Source: CAZFOB01 sp964520325 (GTDB lineage Bacteria > Actinomycetota > JAICYB01). Taken from it: DNA of 64,000 nucleotides. Both the position numbers and the translations under genes were made by a program. The stretch covers positions 1 to 64,000 of the forward strand of contig CAZFOB010000017.1 in assembly GCA_964520325.1 (NCBI GenBank), in the 5' to 3' direction. This document shows, piece after piece, positions 15,814 through 24,493 of the stretch (position 1 is the first letter of the stretch; every line of letters begins with the position of its first letter). The notes under the pieces are model-generated. The model searched no databases, was not told the origin of the DNA, and saw only the letters and a list, made by a program, of their open reading frames with translations.

Positions 15814-16869
15814 ATGCTCGAGGTCGGTGGCGTGGTGATCGGCGAGAAGGACTACTCGTCATTTTCTGAAGACGACATCGTTGCATTCAACGCGTTCGTC
15901 AATGTGATGCACGACGAGGCGTATCCCGAGGACCCCTCGGTACCGCTCGATATCACCCGAGCCGACGTGTTGAACATCCCCGACTTCGTCGCGCTTCGCG
16001 AGTTCTGGGGAAGGGACCCCGATGGCACGATAGCTGCGATGGGGAACGCGGCATGGATGAAGACGGAGGAGAACCGCCATCTCGCCACGATCAGGATCGA
16101 AGTACGTCCGGATCGCCGCCGCCGAGGAATCGCCAAAGCGATCCTGCGTTGCGCTCTCGACGCCGTGGAGACTGATGGCCGAACCCTTGTTACGACGTAC
16201 ACGATCGACCGAATCCCCGCTGGTGAGCAGTTCGCGCGATCGGTCGGTGCGGACCCGGGCTCGGCCACCCACACGAACCGCTTAGTGCTCGGAGGAGTCG
16301 ATCGCGAGTTGTTGCGGTCGTGGATCGACGACGCCCCGTTGCGCGCGGCCGGCTACTCGCTCGTCTCCATCGACGGACCCTATCCGGACGACTTCGTCGA
16401 AGAGATCGCGGGCGTCTACGGAGTGATGAATACGGCTCCTCGCGATGACCTCGACGTGGAGGACCAGGTCCATACGGTCGATCAGCTGCGACAGCGGGAG
16501 AAGGCCGGGGTCGCGGCCGGCACGACCCGCTGGTCGTTGTTCCCGCGTTGCGACGCGACGGGGGAGTTGGTCGGCCTCACGGTGGTCTACTGGAACCCGG
16601 CCGAGCCGAAGACGGTGTACCAGGGAGACACTGGTGTGCATCCCGATCACCGCGGACACGCGATCGGGAAGTGGCTGAAAGCCGCGATGATCGAACGCAT
16701 CCTGGTCGAGCTTCCGGGCGCTGTGGAGATCCGTACCGGTAATGCCGATTCGAACGACGCGATGCTCGGCATCAATCGCGCGCTCGGCTTCGAGCCGTAT
16801 ATCGCGCAGATGAACTGGCAGGTGCCGGTCGAGCGAGTGCAGAGCTACTTGGCCGGCTCGAGCAGCTGA
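15814..16869 (+). CDS. Two-domain GNAT acetyltransferase, paralogue
   Basis: 351 residues. Same build as the preceding gene: EVRPDRRRRGIAKAIL in the first module and GVHPDHRGHAIGKWLKA in the second, then NADSNDAMLGINRALGF. The first module's loop is slightly altered, so perhaps only the second is active. Its last 25 bases overlap the convergent acylase gene. Substrate unknown; relatives include mycothiol synthase-like two-domain GNATs, but the key residues cannot be checked here. Confidence 0.85.
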   Translation: MLEVGGVVIGEKDYSSFSEDDIVAFNAFVNVMHDEAYPEDPSVPLDITRADVLNIPDFVALREFWGRDPDGTIAAMGNAAWMKTEENRHLATIRIEVRPDRRRRGIAKAILRCALDAVETDGRTLVTTYTIDRIPAGEQFARSVGADPGSATHTNRLVLGGVDRELLRSWIDDAPLRAAGYSLVSIDGPYPDDFVEEIAGVYGVMNTAPRDDLDVEDQVHTVDQLRQREKAGVAAGTTRWSLFPRCDATGELVGLTVVYWNPAEPKTVYQGDTGVHPDHRGHAIGKWLKAAMIERILVELPGAVEIRTGNADSNDAMLGINRALGFEPYIAQMNWQVPVERVQSYLAGSSS

Positions 16870-19130
16870 CGCGATTCGGCGTCGGCCTCGATGCGCTCCC
16901 GGGAGTAAAGCATCGGCTGCAGTCGCACAGCCGCCCAGTCGTCCTGTTGGTCTGTGTAATGCGGGCTCTCGGGATGTCCGGACGATCCGAGCGGCACGAT
17001 CCAGCCGCTGTTGTCCCAGTCGCCGAGATCGAAGACGTAGCGGGCCACCGACGAGTGCAGCACCCACGGGCCGAGCTCGGCGCTTCCCGCGTGCACGCAA
17101 TCACCGTCGCCGCCCATCGACACAGACGGCGGGTTGAGCTCATCGGCGACCTCGGGGAAGTTGCGGGACAACGGGTGGACGATCCTCGTCCGATGCAACC
17201 GGTCCCACGTCCACGTTGACGTTTGGGGGCCGAGCTCCTCGCGGAGAGCGCTGAGCGCTCGCTCCGTCGCTTCGGCGATCGCCGCATCCCATCGCTCCGG
17301 CGTCAACATCTCGCGATCGATCAACCGCACAAGCGCGGTACGAACGCGGGTCTGTGCCGGTGTTGGGTACGGGTCCTCGACGTACGGGTTGGCCAGGACG
17401 TCGCAGAGGGGTTCTTCTTCAAGGAGCACACCGGCGAGCTCGTGACGCACCGCGGCGTAGATCGAGGCGGCGACGGAGTTGGGCTCCATCGTGCCGTCCC
17501 AGTTGCGCAACAGCTCGGCGACCTCCCCCGTGCCAGAGCCTGTGCCGGAGCCTGTGCCGGAGCCTGTGATGGCCGCTGCGATCGCCGGGGCGATCGCACG
17601 CGCGGGGTAGGAGACGCGATCGGCGTGCACCGCTGCCATGTCGGCCGGTGTCGTGTTCTTGAGCGCCTGCAGACGCTCAAGAACACGGATAGCTCGGCCG
17701 GGCTGGCTGTAGTCCATCCCGAGGAAGTGCGGGTAGTCGGCGCCGACGACGCGATTATTCGCCGTCACGATCACGCCGGCATCGGGGTTGCGAAGGCGCG
17801 GAGCCTCTTCGAACGGGACGTCGCCCTTCTCCCATTCGTGTTGGCCGGTCCACCCCGGGACGGGGACCCACGCGTTGCTGCGAGAGCGGATCGGTGTCCG
17901 CCCGCGGTACAGGTATGCGATCTCTCCGCTCACGTCCGCGAAGACGACGTTGTTGCACGGATCGACCCAGTCGCGCATCGCGTCGTCGAGCTCGTCGACG
18001 CTTCTCGCTCGCAGCATCGGCAACACGGTTCGCAGTGAGGAGTTCTGTTGATCGGTTCCCGTCCAACGCATGGCGATCGCCGAGCCCGACGACGGATCTC
18101 CGAAGATGACTGGGCCGTGGTGCGTTGTGATCGCGTCGATCTCGATGTCGTCGCCGTCGCGCACGTGGATCACTTCGCGCCGGTGTTCTGCGTCGAGCCA
18201 TTCCCCGCGGAACTCGTAGCGGCCGTTGTCGTCGAACCGCTCGACGAATAGGTCCTGTGAGTCGGCCATCCCGTGCGTCACGCACCACGCGACGTGCGCG
18301 TTGTGTCCGAAGTGGAACATGCCGACAACGCCGGGCATCGAGAAGCCGGTCGCGTCGAAGTCCGGACATGCGATGTGGTTCTGGTAGTAGACGTTCGGCG
18401 CTTCGAGCGCGCGATGCGGATCGCCGGCGACGAGTGGGGAACCAGATGCGGTGCGCGTGCCGTGCACGGCCCAGTTGTTGCTGCCGTCCGGGGTCGCCCC
18501 GGCGGTGAGTGCGCTCGCGTCGATCTCTTGGCTCGTGGCATGCCACTGCTCCTTCCCGCCGACGGGCACGATGAGCAGGTCGTCGCGTGCGTCCGGTGAA
18601 CCGGGCACGACCGCACCGTGGGGGCCGAGTGCGTCGGCGAGCCGAGCACGCCACAGCTTGTTCTCGTACGGCCCCATGAGCGCGTGGCGCACCTTGAACA
18701 CCGCTCCGCAGTGCCACGGCTCCCACGGTGGAGCTTCGATGCCGAGCAGCTCGAACTCGCGCGGCGCGGGCGGGTCCGATCCGAGGAACGCGTTGATGCC
18801 GGCGGCATACGCCTCGAGCATCGCCTGCGTCTGCTCGTCGAAGCTCTCGTGATCGCTCTGAGCCGAATCGTCGATGCGCATCCGCCGCATGAACGCATCG
18901 AAGGTGATCGCGCGGGGACCGACGAGCTCGGCGAGGCGTCCGGACGCCCGCCGTCGGTCGTACTCCATCTGCCACAGCCGGTCCTGCGCGTGGACGAATC
19001 CCTGGCCCAGGAAAGCGTCATGCGTCGAGGTCGCTCGTACGTGAGGGATGCCGAGCCGGTCGCGCAGGATCTCGATCGGACCATCGAGACCGCGAACGCT
19101 CACGGTCCCGTCGAGCTGGGGGAGCGGCAT
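16845..19130 (-). CDS. Penicillin acylase-family N-terminal nucleophile hydrolase
   Basis: 761 residues from ATG 19130. The order alpha chain, spacer, beta chain is kept. The spacer ends before GSNNWAVHG, where Ser217 would become the N-terminal nucleophile after autocleavage. DRLGIPHVRA and QGFVHAQDRLWQMEYDRRRA are family signatures. Members hydrolyse amides such as beta-lactam side chains or acyl-homoserine lactones. Unusually there is no signal peptide, so it may act in the cytoplasm. The beta chain carries a GSGTGSGTGSGTG loop coded by a 12-bp repeat. Divergent from the membrane protein-tetR operon across a palindrome that may control it. Confidence 0.85.
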   Translation of the reverse strand: MPLPQLDGTVSVRGLDGPIEILRDRLGIPHVRATSTHDAFLGQGFVHAQDRLWQMEYDRRRASGRLAELVGPRAITFDAFMRRMRIDDSAQSDHESFDEQTQAMLEAYAAGINAFLGSDPPAPREFELLGIEAPPWEPWHCGAVFKVRHALMGPYENKLWRARLADALGPHGAVVPGSPDARDDLLIVPVGGKEQWHATSQEIDASALTAGATPDGSNNWAVHGTRTASGSPLVAGDPHRALEAPNVYYQNHIACPDFDATGFSMPGVVGMFHFGHNAHVAWCVTHGMADSQDLFVERFDDNGRYEFRGEWLDAEHRREVIHVRDGDDIEIDAITTHHGPVIFGDPSSGSAIAMRWTGTDQQNSSLRTVLPMLRARSVDELDDAMRDWVDPCNNVVFADVSGEIAYLYRGRTPIRSRSNAWVPVPGWTGQHEWEKGDVPFEEAPRLRNPDAGVIVTANNRVVGADYPHFLGMDYSQPGRAIRVLERLQALKNTTPADMAAVHADRVSYPARAIAPAIAAAITGSGTGSGTGSGTGEVAELLRNWDGTMEPNSVAASIYAAVRHELAGVLLEEEPLCDVLANPYVEDPYPTPAQTRVRTALVRLIDREMLTPERWDAAIAEATERALSALREELGPQTSTWTWDRLHRTRIVHPLSRNFPEVADELNPPSVSMGGDGDCVHAGSAELGPWVLHSSVARYVFDLGDWDNSGWIVPLGSSGHPESPHYTDQQDDWAAVRLQPMLYSRERIEADAESRQLLEPAK
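17530..17565. repeat. Three tandem 12-bp units within the acylase gene
   Basis: Unit GTGCCGGAGCCT (first copy has one change) repeated at 17530, 17542 and 17554. On the minus strand it codes Gly-Ser-Gly-Thr repeats, probably a flexible surface loop. In-frame length change by slippage would be tolerated. Confidence 0.8.
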
Positions 19131-19184
19131 CGCGGAATCGTACGCGAGGGAGGTCGGGGTTGACGCTGTCTCCGTCTCAGCGTA

Positions 19185-19204
19185 CTTTGAGCATATGCTC
19201 AAAG
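19185..19204. promoter_or_regulatory. Perfect 20-bp palindrome over a start codon
   Basis: CTTTGAGCATATGCTCAAAG reads the same on both strands. The ATG of the membrane-protein gene (19195-19197) is inside it, and the divergent acylase starts 55 bp away. It is most likely the binding site of the TetR regulator coded at 19857-20465, giving autoregulation and possible control of the acylase. Confidence 0.7.
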
Positions 19205-19860
19205 CGACCGCTCAAACTAGCCCGAGCGTCCGCGCCGGCTGGATCGGCGTCGGATCCGGCCTGTTGATACCTGCGGTCCTCATGGTCCTTCGGGCTCGCG
19301 ACCCTTCGGGCGCCGTCAGCCTGGAGCGTCCCCCGCTCAACGCGATCGCCGTATTCGCCGTCTTAGCCGCTCCCGCGGGCTTGGCGATCCTGGGTCTGCG
19401 ACGACGTCCCAACCTGCTTCTGGTCGCGGCGTGCCTCAGCACGCTCATCGCGTTGCCCTTCTACTACTTCGCGCTCCCGATGCTCGCTGCGACCCCGCTC
19501 TACGCCATCGCGTATGCGCGCCAAGTCGCGCGAACGCCACCCCGCTGGACCGAACTCGGCGTTGCCGCTGCGGCCGGAGCTCTGGCACTCGCCGCTGCTT
19601 TCACGTTTTTCTTCATTCGCTCTCCGACGGTGTGCTGGAGCGAAGCGACCTACGAGGACGGAACCGTGCGACGCGCCGCGAAGGTCCAAGTCGATCCTTC
19701 GCGGGGCACGGAGACGTTCCGATCGCGTGACCATGTCGTGAGCAACCGGAGCGGATGTTCGGAGAGTCCGCTCCTTCCGGCACGCTCCATCGCGATCCTT
19801 TCGCTCACGGGAGCGTCGTTGGCGATCGGTTCGCTGGCTCAGAGGAAGATCGTGCCGTGA
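19195..19860 (+). CDS. Multi-pass membrane protein, unknown function
   Basis: 221 residues; no family recognised. Hydrophobic stretches at about 17-32, 50-67, 74-108 (probably two), 121-141 and 192-214 suggest five or six membrane segments. Between residues 142 and 190 is a polar loop with two Cys (TVCWSE and RSGCSES) that could form a disulfide outside. ATG 19195 is chosen because upstream residues belong to another frame and the operator palindrome marks the gene start. It overlaps tetR by 4 bases (GTGA), so the two are coupled. Confidence 0.7.
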   Translation: MLKATAQTSPSVRAGWIGVGSGLLIPAVLMVLRARDPSGAVSLERPPLNAIAVFAVLAAPAGLAILGLRRRPNLLLVAACLSTLIALPFYYFALPMLAATPLYAIAYARQVARTPPRWTELGVAAAAGALALAAAFTFFFIRSPTVCWSEATYEDGTVRRAAKVQVDPSRGTETFRSRDHVVSNRSGCSESPLLPARSIAILSLTGASLAIGSLAQRKIVP

Positions 19861-20465
19861 GCGAAACGAAGGATCGGATCGTCGAGGCTGCGCTCGAGAC
19901 TTTGAAGGAGGAGGGGTTCGCGGGCACCAGCGCTCGCGCTATCGCGCGGCGCGGCGACTTCAATCAGGCGCTGATCTTCTACCACTTCGGCACACTCTCC
20001 GACCTGCTGCTCGCTGCGCTCGATCGCACGAGCGAGGTTCGCATGTCGCGGTACCGCGACGCGATGCGGGGAATCTCGACGGTCGAGGATGCCGTCCAGG
20101 TGGCCACCGATCTGTATCGGGAAGATCTCGCGTCCGGACACATCACCGTCATCTCCGAGATGATCGCGGGCTCCCTCGAACGTCCGGACCTCGGCCCCCA
20201 GATCGTCGAGCGCATGCAACCGTGGATCTCGCTGACGACCGGCGCAGTCGAGTCGATGCTCGGATCGCTCGGCGCGACCGGGATCGCACCGGCACCCACC
20301 GTTGCGTATGCCATCGTCGCGCTCTTCCTCGGGATCAACCTGCTCTCGCACCTCGAGAAGGACACGGCGACGACGGAGGCGCTCTTCGACACCGCGAAGT
20401 TGCTCGCGTCTCTCCTGTCGCAGCTCGGCGTGGGAGCACCGAGGGAACAGACGTCTAGCTCATAG
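19857..20465 (+). CDS. TetR-family transcriptional regulator
   Basis: 202 residues from GTG 19857, overlapping the stop of the membrane-protein gene. The helix-turn-helix reads AALETLKEEGFAGTSARAIA, then FNQALIFYHFGTLSDLLLAA with the typical YHFG. The C-terminal half is a helical TetR ligand domain. Expected to bind the 20-bp palindrome at 19185-19204. Ends 11 bases inside the convergent hypothetical gene. Confidence 0.9.
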   Translation: MSETKDRIVEAALETLKEEGFAGTSARAIARRGDFNQALIFYHFGTLSDLLLAALDRTSEVRMSRYRDAMRGISTVEDAVQVATDLYREDLASGHITVISEMIAGSLERPDLGPQIVERMQPWISLTTGAVESMLGSLGATGIAPAPTVAYAIVALFLGINLLSHLEKDTATTEALFDTAKLLASLLSQLGVGAPREQTSSS

Positions 20466-21516
20466 GACGCGACGTCACGTGGACCATCGACATCCGCATC
20501 GTCGACTCGAACGCCAGGTCGGTCGGTCCGCCGAGTTCGGCCGATGCGCCGGCGAATTTCATCGTCATCGACAGGTTGACGGTGCCGTCGAGTCGGACGA
20601 GCTCGCTCGTGTCGGGGATGACGAGCGAGTCGGCATCCATCGACATCTTCCCTCCGATCGTGAACGAGGCGTTTTCGGCTCCGTTTGGGATCGGACCCGC
20701 CTGATCTCCCAGCCGCGATGCCATCTCGGCGAGGTTGAAGCTCATGTCGAGTGGGGCCTCGATCGCATGGTGGAATCGCGCGAGCCGGCCGGCGGACGAA
20801 TCCTCGTAGCCGTCGTGGCGCCCGGTCGACGTCATTTTGATGTCCCCGCTGCCGAACGGCAATGGGACGCTGGTCGATTCCGTCCAGGTATCGCCGGGCT
20901 TGACGGCGTCGGCCGGGAACCTCGGGAACATGAATTGGGAGCCGGCGCTCTCGGTGGGTGCTCCGGCCGGAAGCGACGCGAGTGAATCGAGGCTTGCGCC
21001 GGCGGCGCCGAAGAGACCACCCGTGCCCTTGACCGAGGCGATACGGCCGTCCGGAGCGATGCGCACGCGGAGCGTACTGTTTTCGGCAGGCGGGGTGGAC
21101 ACGTTCGGCTCGAAGCTGATGCCGCCGATCGTCATCTCAAGGGTCGCCGAACCGTCCTCCTCGAGATCGACAACCTCATAGCCCATGGCCGCGTGCATCG
21201 TGCCCTCGAACGGCTGTGCGTCTGGGACGCCGATGGGCTTGGCCGTCACCGACATCGTGATGTCGTACGCCTGCTTCTCTCCCTCGGCGAACGCGTAACG
21301 GAACGCAACGGCCTCGGCGCTCCCCGACGAACGAAGCACGAACGCGGTCCCCGCAACGATCACGACGAGCGCGGCGGCGATGACGGCCCACTTCGGCTTG
21401 CGTCGTGACGGCGCACTCGGCGCGACGACGAATTCTTCCTTCCATGGAGCGCCCGAAGGCGCATCCGGCGATGGAGCTCCCCAAGCCGCATCCGGGAGGT
21501 ACGCGGAATCAGTCAT
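20455..21516 (-). CDS. Single-pass membrane protein with extracytoplasmic domain
   Basis: 353 residues. A Pro/Ala-rich cytoplasmic N-terminus, one membrane segment at about 43-61 and a large outside domain rich in beta strands. The domain contains YEVVDLEEDGSATLEMTIGG and PGDTWTESTSVPLPFG, resembling DUF6263-like proteins of unknown function. No catalytic motif is seen. The start at 21516 is the first ATG and puts a charged segment before the membrane helix. Confidence 0.6.
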   Translation of the reverse strand: MTDSAYLPDAAWGAPSPDAPSGAPWKEEFVVAPSAPSRRKPKWAVIAAALVVIVAGTAFVLRSSGSAEAVAFRYAFAEGEKQAYDITMSVTAKPIGVPDAQPFEGTMHAAMGYEVVDLEEDGSATLEMTIGGISFEPNVSTPPAENSTLRVRIAPDGRIASVKGTGGLFGAAGASLDSLASLPAGAPTESAGSQFMFPRFPADAVKPGDTWTESTSVPLPFGSGDIKMTSTGRHDGYEDSSAGRLARFHHAIEAPLDMSFNLAEMASRLGDQAGPIPNGAENASFTIGGKMSMDADSLVIPDTSELVRLDGTVNLSMTMKFAGASAELGGPTDLAFESTMRMSMVHVTSRPMS

Positions 21517-21560
21517 CCCGTTAATGGCTATCGGAAGGGCGATGGCGGAACTGAAGCCTT

Positions 21561-22013
21561 CTAGGTAGTACCCGTGACCTGCTTGTCGAGGCGCTCGAGG
21601 GTTGCCTGCATGCCCTCGGGGTGCTTCTTGGGATAGCCCATCCTTTCGATGAACCGAGGTGAGATGGCATTCGAGTAGTCGAATGTCTCGGTCACCTTGG
21701 TTCCGCCCTCGGCGGGCTCCAGTTCGTATCGCCAGACGTGGCGTCCGAAGTGGCGCCAGCCGATGCGCTTGCCGTCTTCGAACTCGACGACCTTGTTCGT
21801 GATGCGGTACGGCGCACCGATCTTCATGCCCATCCCGAACTTCGCTCCGAGCTCGAGGCGCTCTGGATTGCCGAGCTTCGACTTCTTGACCGTCCCCGAT
21901 CCGTCGATCACCGGGTGCATCGCCGGATCTGCGATGACGTCGAAGATCTTCTGCGCGGGCGCGTTGATCACGCGTGATACCGAAACGCTTCTCTTGGCGT
22001 CTTTCGCGCTCAT
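21561..22013 (-). CDS. SRPBCC (START/polyketide cyclase-like) protein
   Basis: 150 residues from ATG 22013; upstream residues in this frame overlap nadA and are not conserved. It begins with SVSVSRVINAPAQKIFDVIA, the usual first strand and helix of the SRPBCC fold, and ends with a long C-terminal helix. These proteins bind hydrophobic ligands in a deep cavity. The ATG overlaps the nadA stop (ATGA), so it is the downstream partner in the nadA operon, but a NAD-related function is not implied. Confidence 0.85.
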   Translation of the reverse strand: MSAKDAKRSVSVSRVINAPAQKIFDVIADPAMHPVIDGSGTVKKSKLGNPERLELGAKFGMGMKIGAPYRITNKVVEFEDGKRIGWRHFGRHVWRYELEPAEGGTKVTETFDYSNAISPRFIERMGYPKKHPEGMQATLERLDKQVTGTT

Positions 22014-22939
22014 GAGATAGCCACCATCCTGTCGATCGCGCCGCGAGCCTTCTCGGCGATGTCGGGCGGCACCGTGATCTTGTGCTCGAGATTCTCGAGC
22101 GACCACAGCACCTTGGGCAACGTGATCCGCTTCATGAATTGACACACCGCGCCCGGCGTGGCCGCGATGAACTCTTTGTCTGGGACTTCCTTCTTGAGGC
22201 GGTGAAGGATACCGGTCTCCGTCGCGACAACGAGCGTCTTTCGTTTCGTGGACTTGGCGTGCATCACCATGCCCTCGGTGGACAGGATGTGCGTTCCGTT
22301 GCTCTCGATGTCGCCCTCGCCCAAGTGGTACATCGTCTGCGTCACGCAACCGCACTCAGGATGGATCAGCAGGTCTGAATCCGGGTACTTGATCCGCATC
22401 TCGCCGATATCGGCCGGGTCGATCCCGGCATGCACGTGACATTCTCCGAGCCAGATGTGCATCTTCCGTCCCGTCTTCTTCTCGAGGTAAGCGCCGAGGA
22501 ACATGTCGGGGAGGAAGAGGATCTCCTTGTCCTCTGGGATCGAGTTGATGATGGCTTCGGCGTTGCCGGACGTGCAGCAGTAGTCGGAGAGGGCTTTCAC
22601 CTCGGCCGTGGTGTTCACGTACGAGACGACGACGGCTCCCGGGTACTCGGCCTTCCAACGCGCAAGGTCCGCGGCCGTGATGGTCGCGGCGAGCGAGCAC
22701 CCTGCTTCGAGATCGGGGAGGAGGACCGTCTTTTCGGGGCACAGGATGACTGCGGTCTCGGCCATGAAGTGCACACCGCAGAACACGATGACATCTGCCT
22801 GGGTGGCGGCGGCCTGACGGGACAGCCCGAGCGAATCACCAACGTAGTCGGCGACGTCCTGCACCTCTGGGACCTGGTAGTTGTGAGCGAGGATGACCGC
22901 GTTGCGCTCACGCGCGAGCTCCCGGATCCGCGCGGACAT
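22010..22939 (-). CDS. nadA: Quinolinate synthase
   Basis: 309 residues from ATG 22939. NadA condenses iminoaspartate with dihydroxyacetone phosphate to quinolinate, in de novo NAD synthesis, using a [4Fe-4S] cluster. The AHNYQVPEVQDVADYVGDSL segment, YVNTTAEVKA, HPECGC and TPGAVCQFMK are diagnostic; Cys81, Cys196 and Cys266 fit the three cluster ligands. A GTG at 22996 would add 19 residues and has GGAG upstream, so the start is not certain. nadB and nadC are not in the window. Downstream of the nicotinamidase-like gene on the same strand. Confidence 0.95.
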   Translation of the reverse strand: MSARIRELARERNAVILAHNYQVPEVQDVADYVGDSLGLSRQAAATQADVIVFCGVHFMAETAVILCPEKTVLLPDLEAGCSLAATITAADLARWKAEYPGAVVVSYVNTTAEVKALSDYCCTSGNAEAIINSIPEDKEILFLPDMFLGAYLEKKTGRKMHIWLGECHVHAGIDPADIGEMRIKYPDSDLLIHPECGCVTQTMYHLGEGDIESNGTHILSTEGMVMHAKSTKRKTLVVATETGILHRLKKEVPDKEFIAATPGAVCQFMKRITLPKVLWSLENLEHKITVPPDIAEKARGAIDRMVAIS

Positions 22940-23037
22940 GGCGGCCGTGCCCACGGGCTTGTCGGTTTCGGCGTCAGAGCTTGTGAAAGATTTCACGATC
23001 TCGCGTCGTCTCCACTCGCATCGGGTAGATGGGTTGA

Positions 23038-23604
23038 CTACGAGTTTATCTCGTCGGAGCTTGCGAGCGTGGCTCCGGCTTTGCGCATCTCGCCGATCGC
23101 TCGCTCGCCGTCGGCCACCCCGGTGTCGACCGCTGCGACCGCGTCCACCACGAGAACGGCATCGAAGCCGTTCTCGATGGCTTCGAAGACCGTCTCGCGT
23201 ACACCGTAGTCGGTCGCGAGTCCCGTCACGAAGACCCGTGTGACGTCCATCTCGCGGAGGCGGTCGGCCAGGTCGGTGCCGGCGAAGCCGGAATGGCCGT
23301 CCACATCCAGATCCGTCCCCTTCTGGACGACGTCGTCGATCTTCGCGATGTTCAGTCCGGGATGGAACTCCGCGCCCAACGTCTCCCGGACGCAGTGCTC
23401 GGGCCACGGTCCGCCCTGCTCGACGAAGGAGGAGTGGCCCGGCGGGTGGAAGTCCTGCGTAGCGATCACGTGGTGGAAGTTCGGCATGAGCCAGTTGATG
23501 ACGTCGATGACATCGTCGCCACCGGGCACGGCGACGGCTCCGCCAGGGCAGTAGTCGTTCTGGACGTCGACGACGACAAGCGCGTCGTGCTCGGTGATGT
23601 TCAT
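23038..23604 (-). CDS. Nicotinamidase-like protein lacking the catalytic Cys
   Basis: 188 residues of the isochorismatase-like hydrolase fold. VVVDVQNDYCPGGAVAVPGG carries the catalytic Asp13; DFHPPGHSSF holds the metal ligands Asp51, His53 and His57; Lys95 lies in VQKGTD. PncA normally has a nucleophilic Cys in ATDYCVRET; here the segment is LATDYGVRETVFEA with Gly134 (codon GGT at 23203-23205, one base from TGT). Without the Cys the usual deamidation of nicotinamide should fail. It may be inactive, changed in function, or carry a sequence error. It precedes nadA, in keeping with NAD metabolism. Confidence 0.85.
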   Translation of the reverse strand: MNITEHDALVVVDVQNDYCPGGAVAVPGGDDVIDVINWLMPNFHHVIATQDFHPPGHSSFVEQGGPWPEHCVRETLGAEFHPGLNIAKIDDVVQKGTDLDVDGHSGFAGTDLADRLREMDVTRVFVTGLATDYGVRETVFEAIENGFDAVLVVDAVAAVDTGVADGERAIGEMRKAGATLASSDEINS

Positions 23605-23630
23605 GCCGGGCCACTGTATAGAGTTCCGAG

Positions 23631-24398
23631 ATGCCTGAATCCGTCAACGTCGAGCGTCACGGACCGGTGGCGGTCGTGCGATTGGACCGCCCGAAGGTCA
23701 ACGCGCTGAACCAGCAGGTCGTCGAGGAGTTGAACGAGGCGTGCGCGCAGCTCGAAGAGGACCATTCGGCTCGGGTGGCGATCGTCTACGGCGGTGAGCG
23801 CACGTTCTCGGCGGGTGCCGACCTCAAGGAGATGGCCCAGGGCACGCCGTCGGACGTCCGGGAGCGTGTCGGCGCGCTGCAGAAGGTGTGCGACCGCATC
23901 GAGGCTCTTCCCCTCGTGACGATCGCAGCCATCACCGGATACGCGCTCGGCGGTGGGTGCGAGATCGCGATGGCGTGTGACTTCCGCTTTGCCGTCGGCA
24001 ACGCGAAGCTCGGCCAGCCCGAGATCGTGGTCGGGTTGATCCCCGGTGCCGGTGGCACCCAGCGACTTCCCCGACTCGTGGGACCTGCACGCGCGAAGTG
24101 GATGATCTTCACCGGTGAGTTCGTCGATGCACCGACGGCGCTTGCGTGGGGGCTGATCGACGAGGTCGCCCAAGGCGACGTCCTCGAGCTCGCCCTCACG
24201 CATGCAAGCAGGTACGCCTCCGGTCCGACGCTATCGCTCGCGGCGGCCAAGCGGGCGATCAACCACGGTGTACGCACCGATGGTTTCGACCTCGAGCTCG
24301 ATGAGTTCGTGAAGCTCTTCGACACGAGGGACACGTTGCACGGGCTCGAGAGCTTCGAGGCCAACGGCCCGGGCAAAGCTACTTACGAGGGACGATGA
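23631..24398 (+). CDS. Enoyl-CoA hydratase/isomerase (crotonase) family protein
   Basis: 255 residues. The oxyanion-hole segments ERTFSAGADLKEM and GYALGGGCEIAMACDF are clear. The first catalytic Glu is present in GQPEIVVGLIPGAGG. The second Glu of crotonase (Glu164) aligns with Trp in AKWMIFTGE, so ordinary hydration may be reduced or a related reaction carried out. The stop overlaps the first of three repeated ATGAGCGACTG start regions that precede the thioesterase gene, so the two genes belong to one operon. Confidence 0.9.
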   Translation: MPESVNVERHGPVAVVRLDRPKVNALNQQVVEELNEACAQLEEDHSARVAIVYGGERTFSAGADLKEMAQGTPSDVRERVGALQKVCDRIEALPLVTIAAITGYALGGGCEIAMACDFRFAVGNAKLGQPEIVVGLIPGAGGTQRLPRLVGPARAKWMIFTGEFVDAPTALAWGLIDEVAQGDVLELALTHASRYASGPTLSLAAAKRAINHGVRTDGFDLELDEFVKLFDTRDTLHGLESFEANGPGKATYEGR

Positions 24399-24493
24399 GC
24401 GACTGCGGAGCGCGCAGCGCGGAGCAAGCGAGAATGAGATGAGCGACTGCGAAGCGCGCAGCGCGGAGCAAGCGAGGATGAGATGAGCGACTG
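24395..24493 (+). repeat. 44-bp tandem duplication of a start region
   Basis: Units at 24395-24438 and 24439-24482 differ at two bases; the first 11 bases (ATGAGCGACTG) recur a third time at 24483 as the real thioesterase start. Each unit is a 15-codon mini-ORF (MSDCxARSAEQARMR) ending in TGA that overlaps the next ATG. The crotonase stop overlaps the first ATG in the same way. Confidence 0.85.

Noticed and set aside
17530..17565. CRISPR-like repeat
   Set aside because: The 12-bp units are adjacent without spacers and code for a Gly/Ser/Thr loop within the acylase.
22010..23647. A 545-residue fusion of a nicotinamidase-region frame with nadA
   Set aside because: The N-terminal 215 residues are out of frame with the conserved nicotinamidase-like protein and have no domain character; nadA starts at 22939 or 22996.
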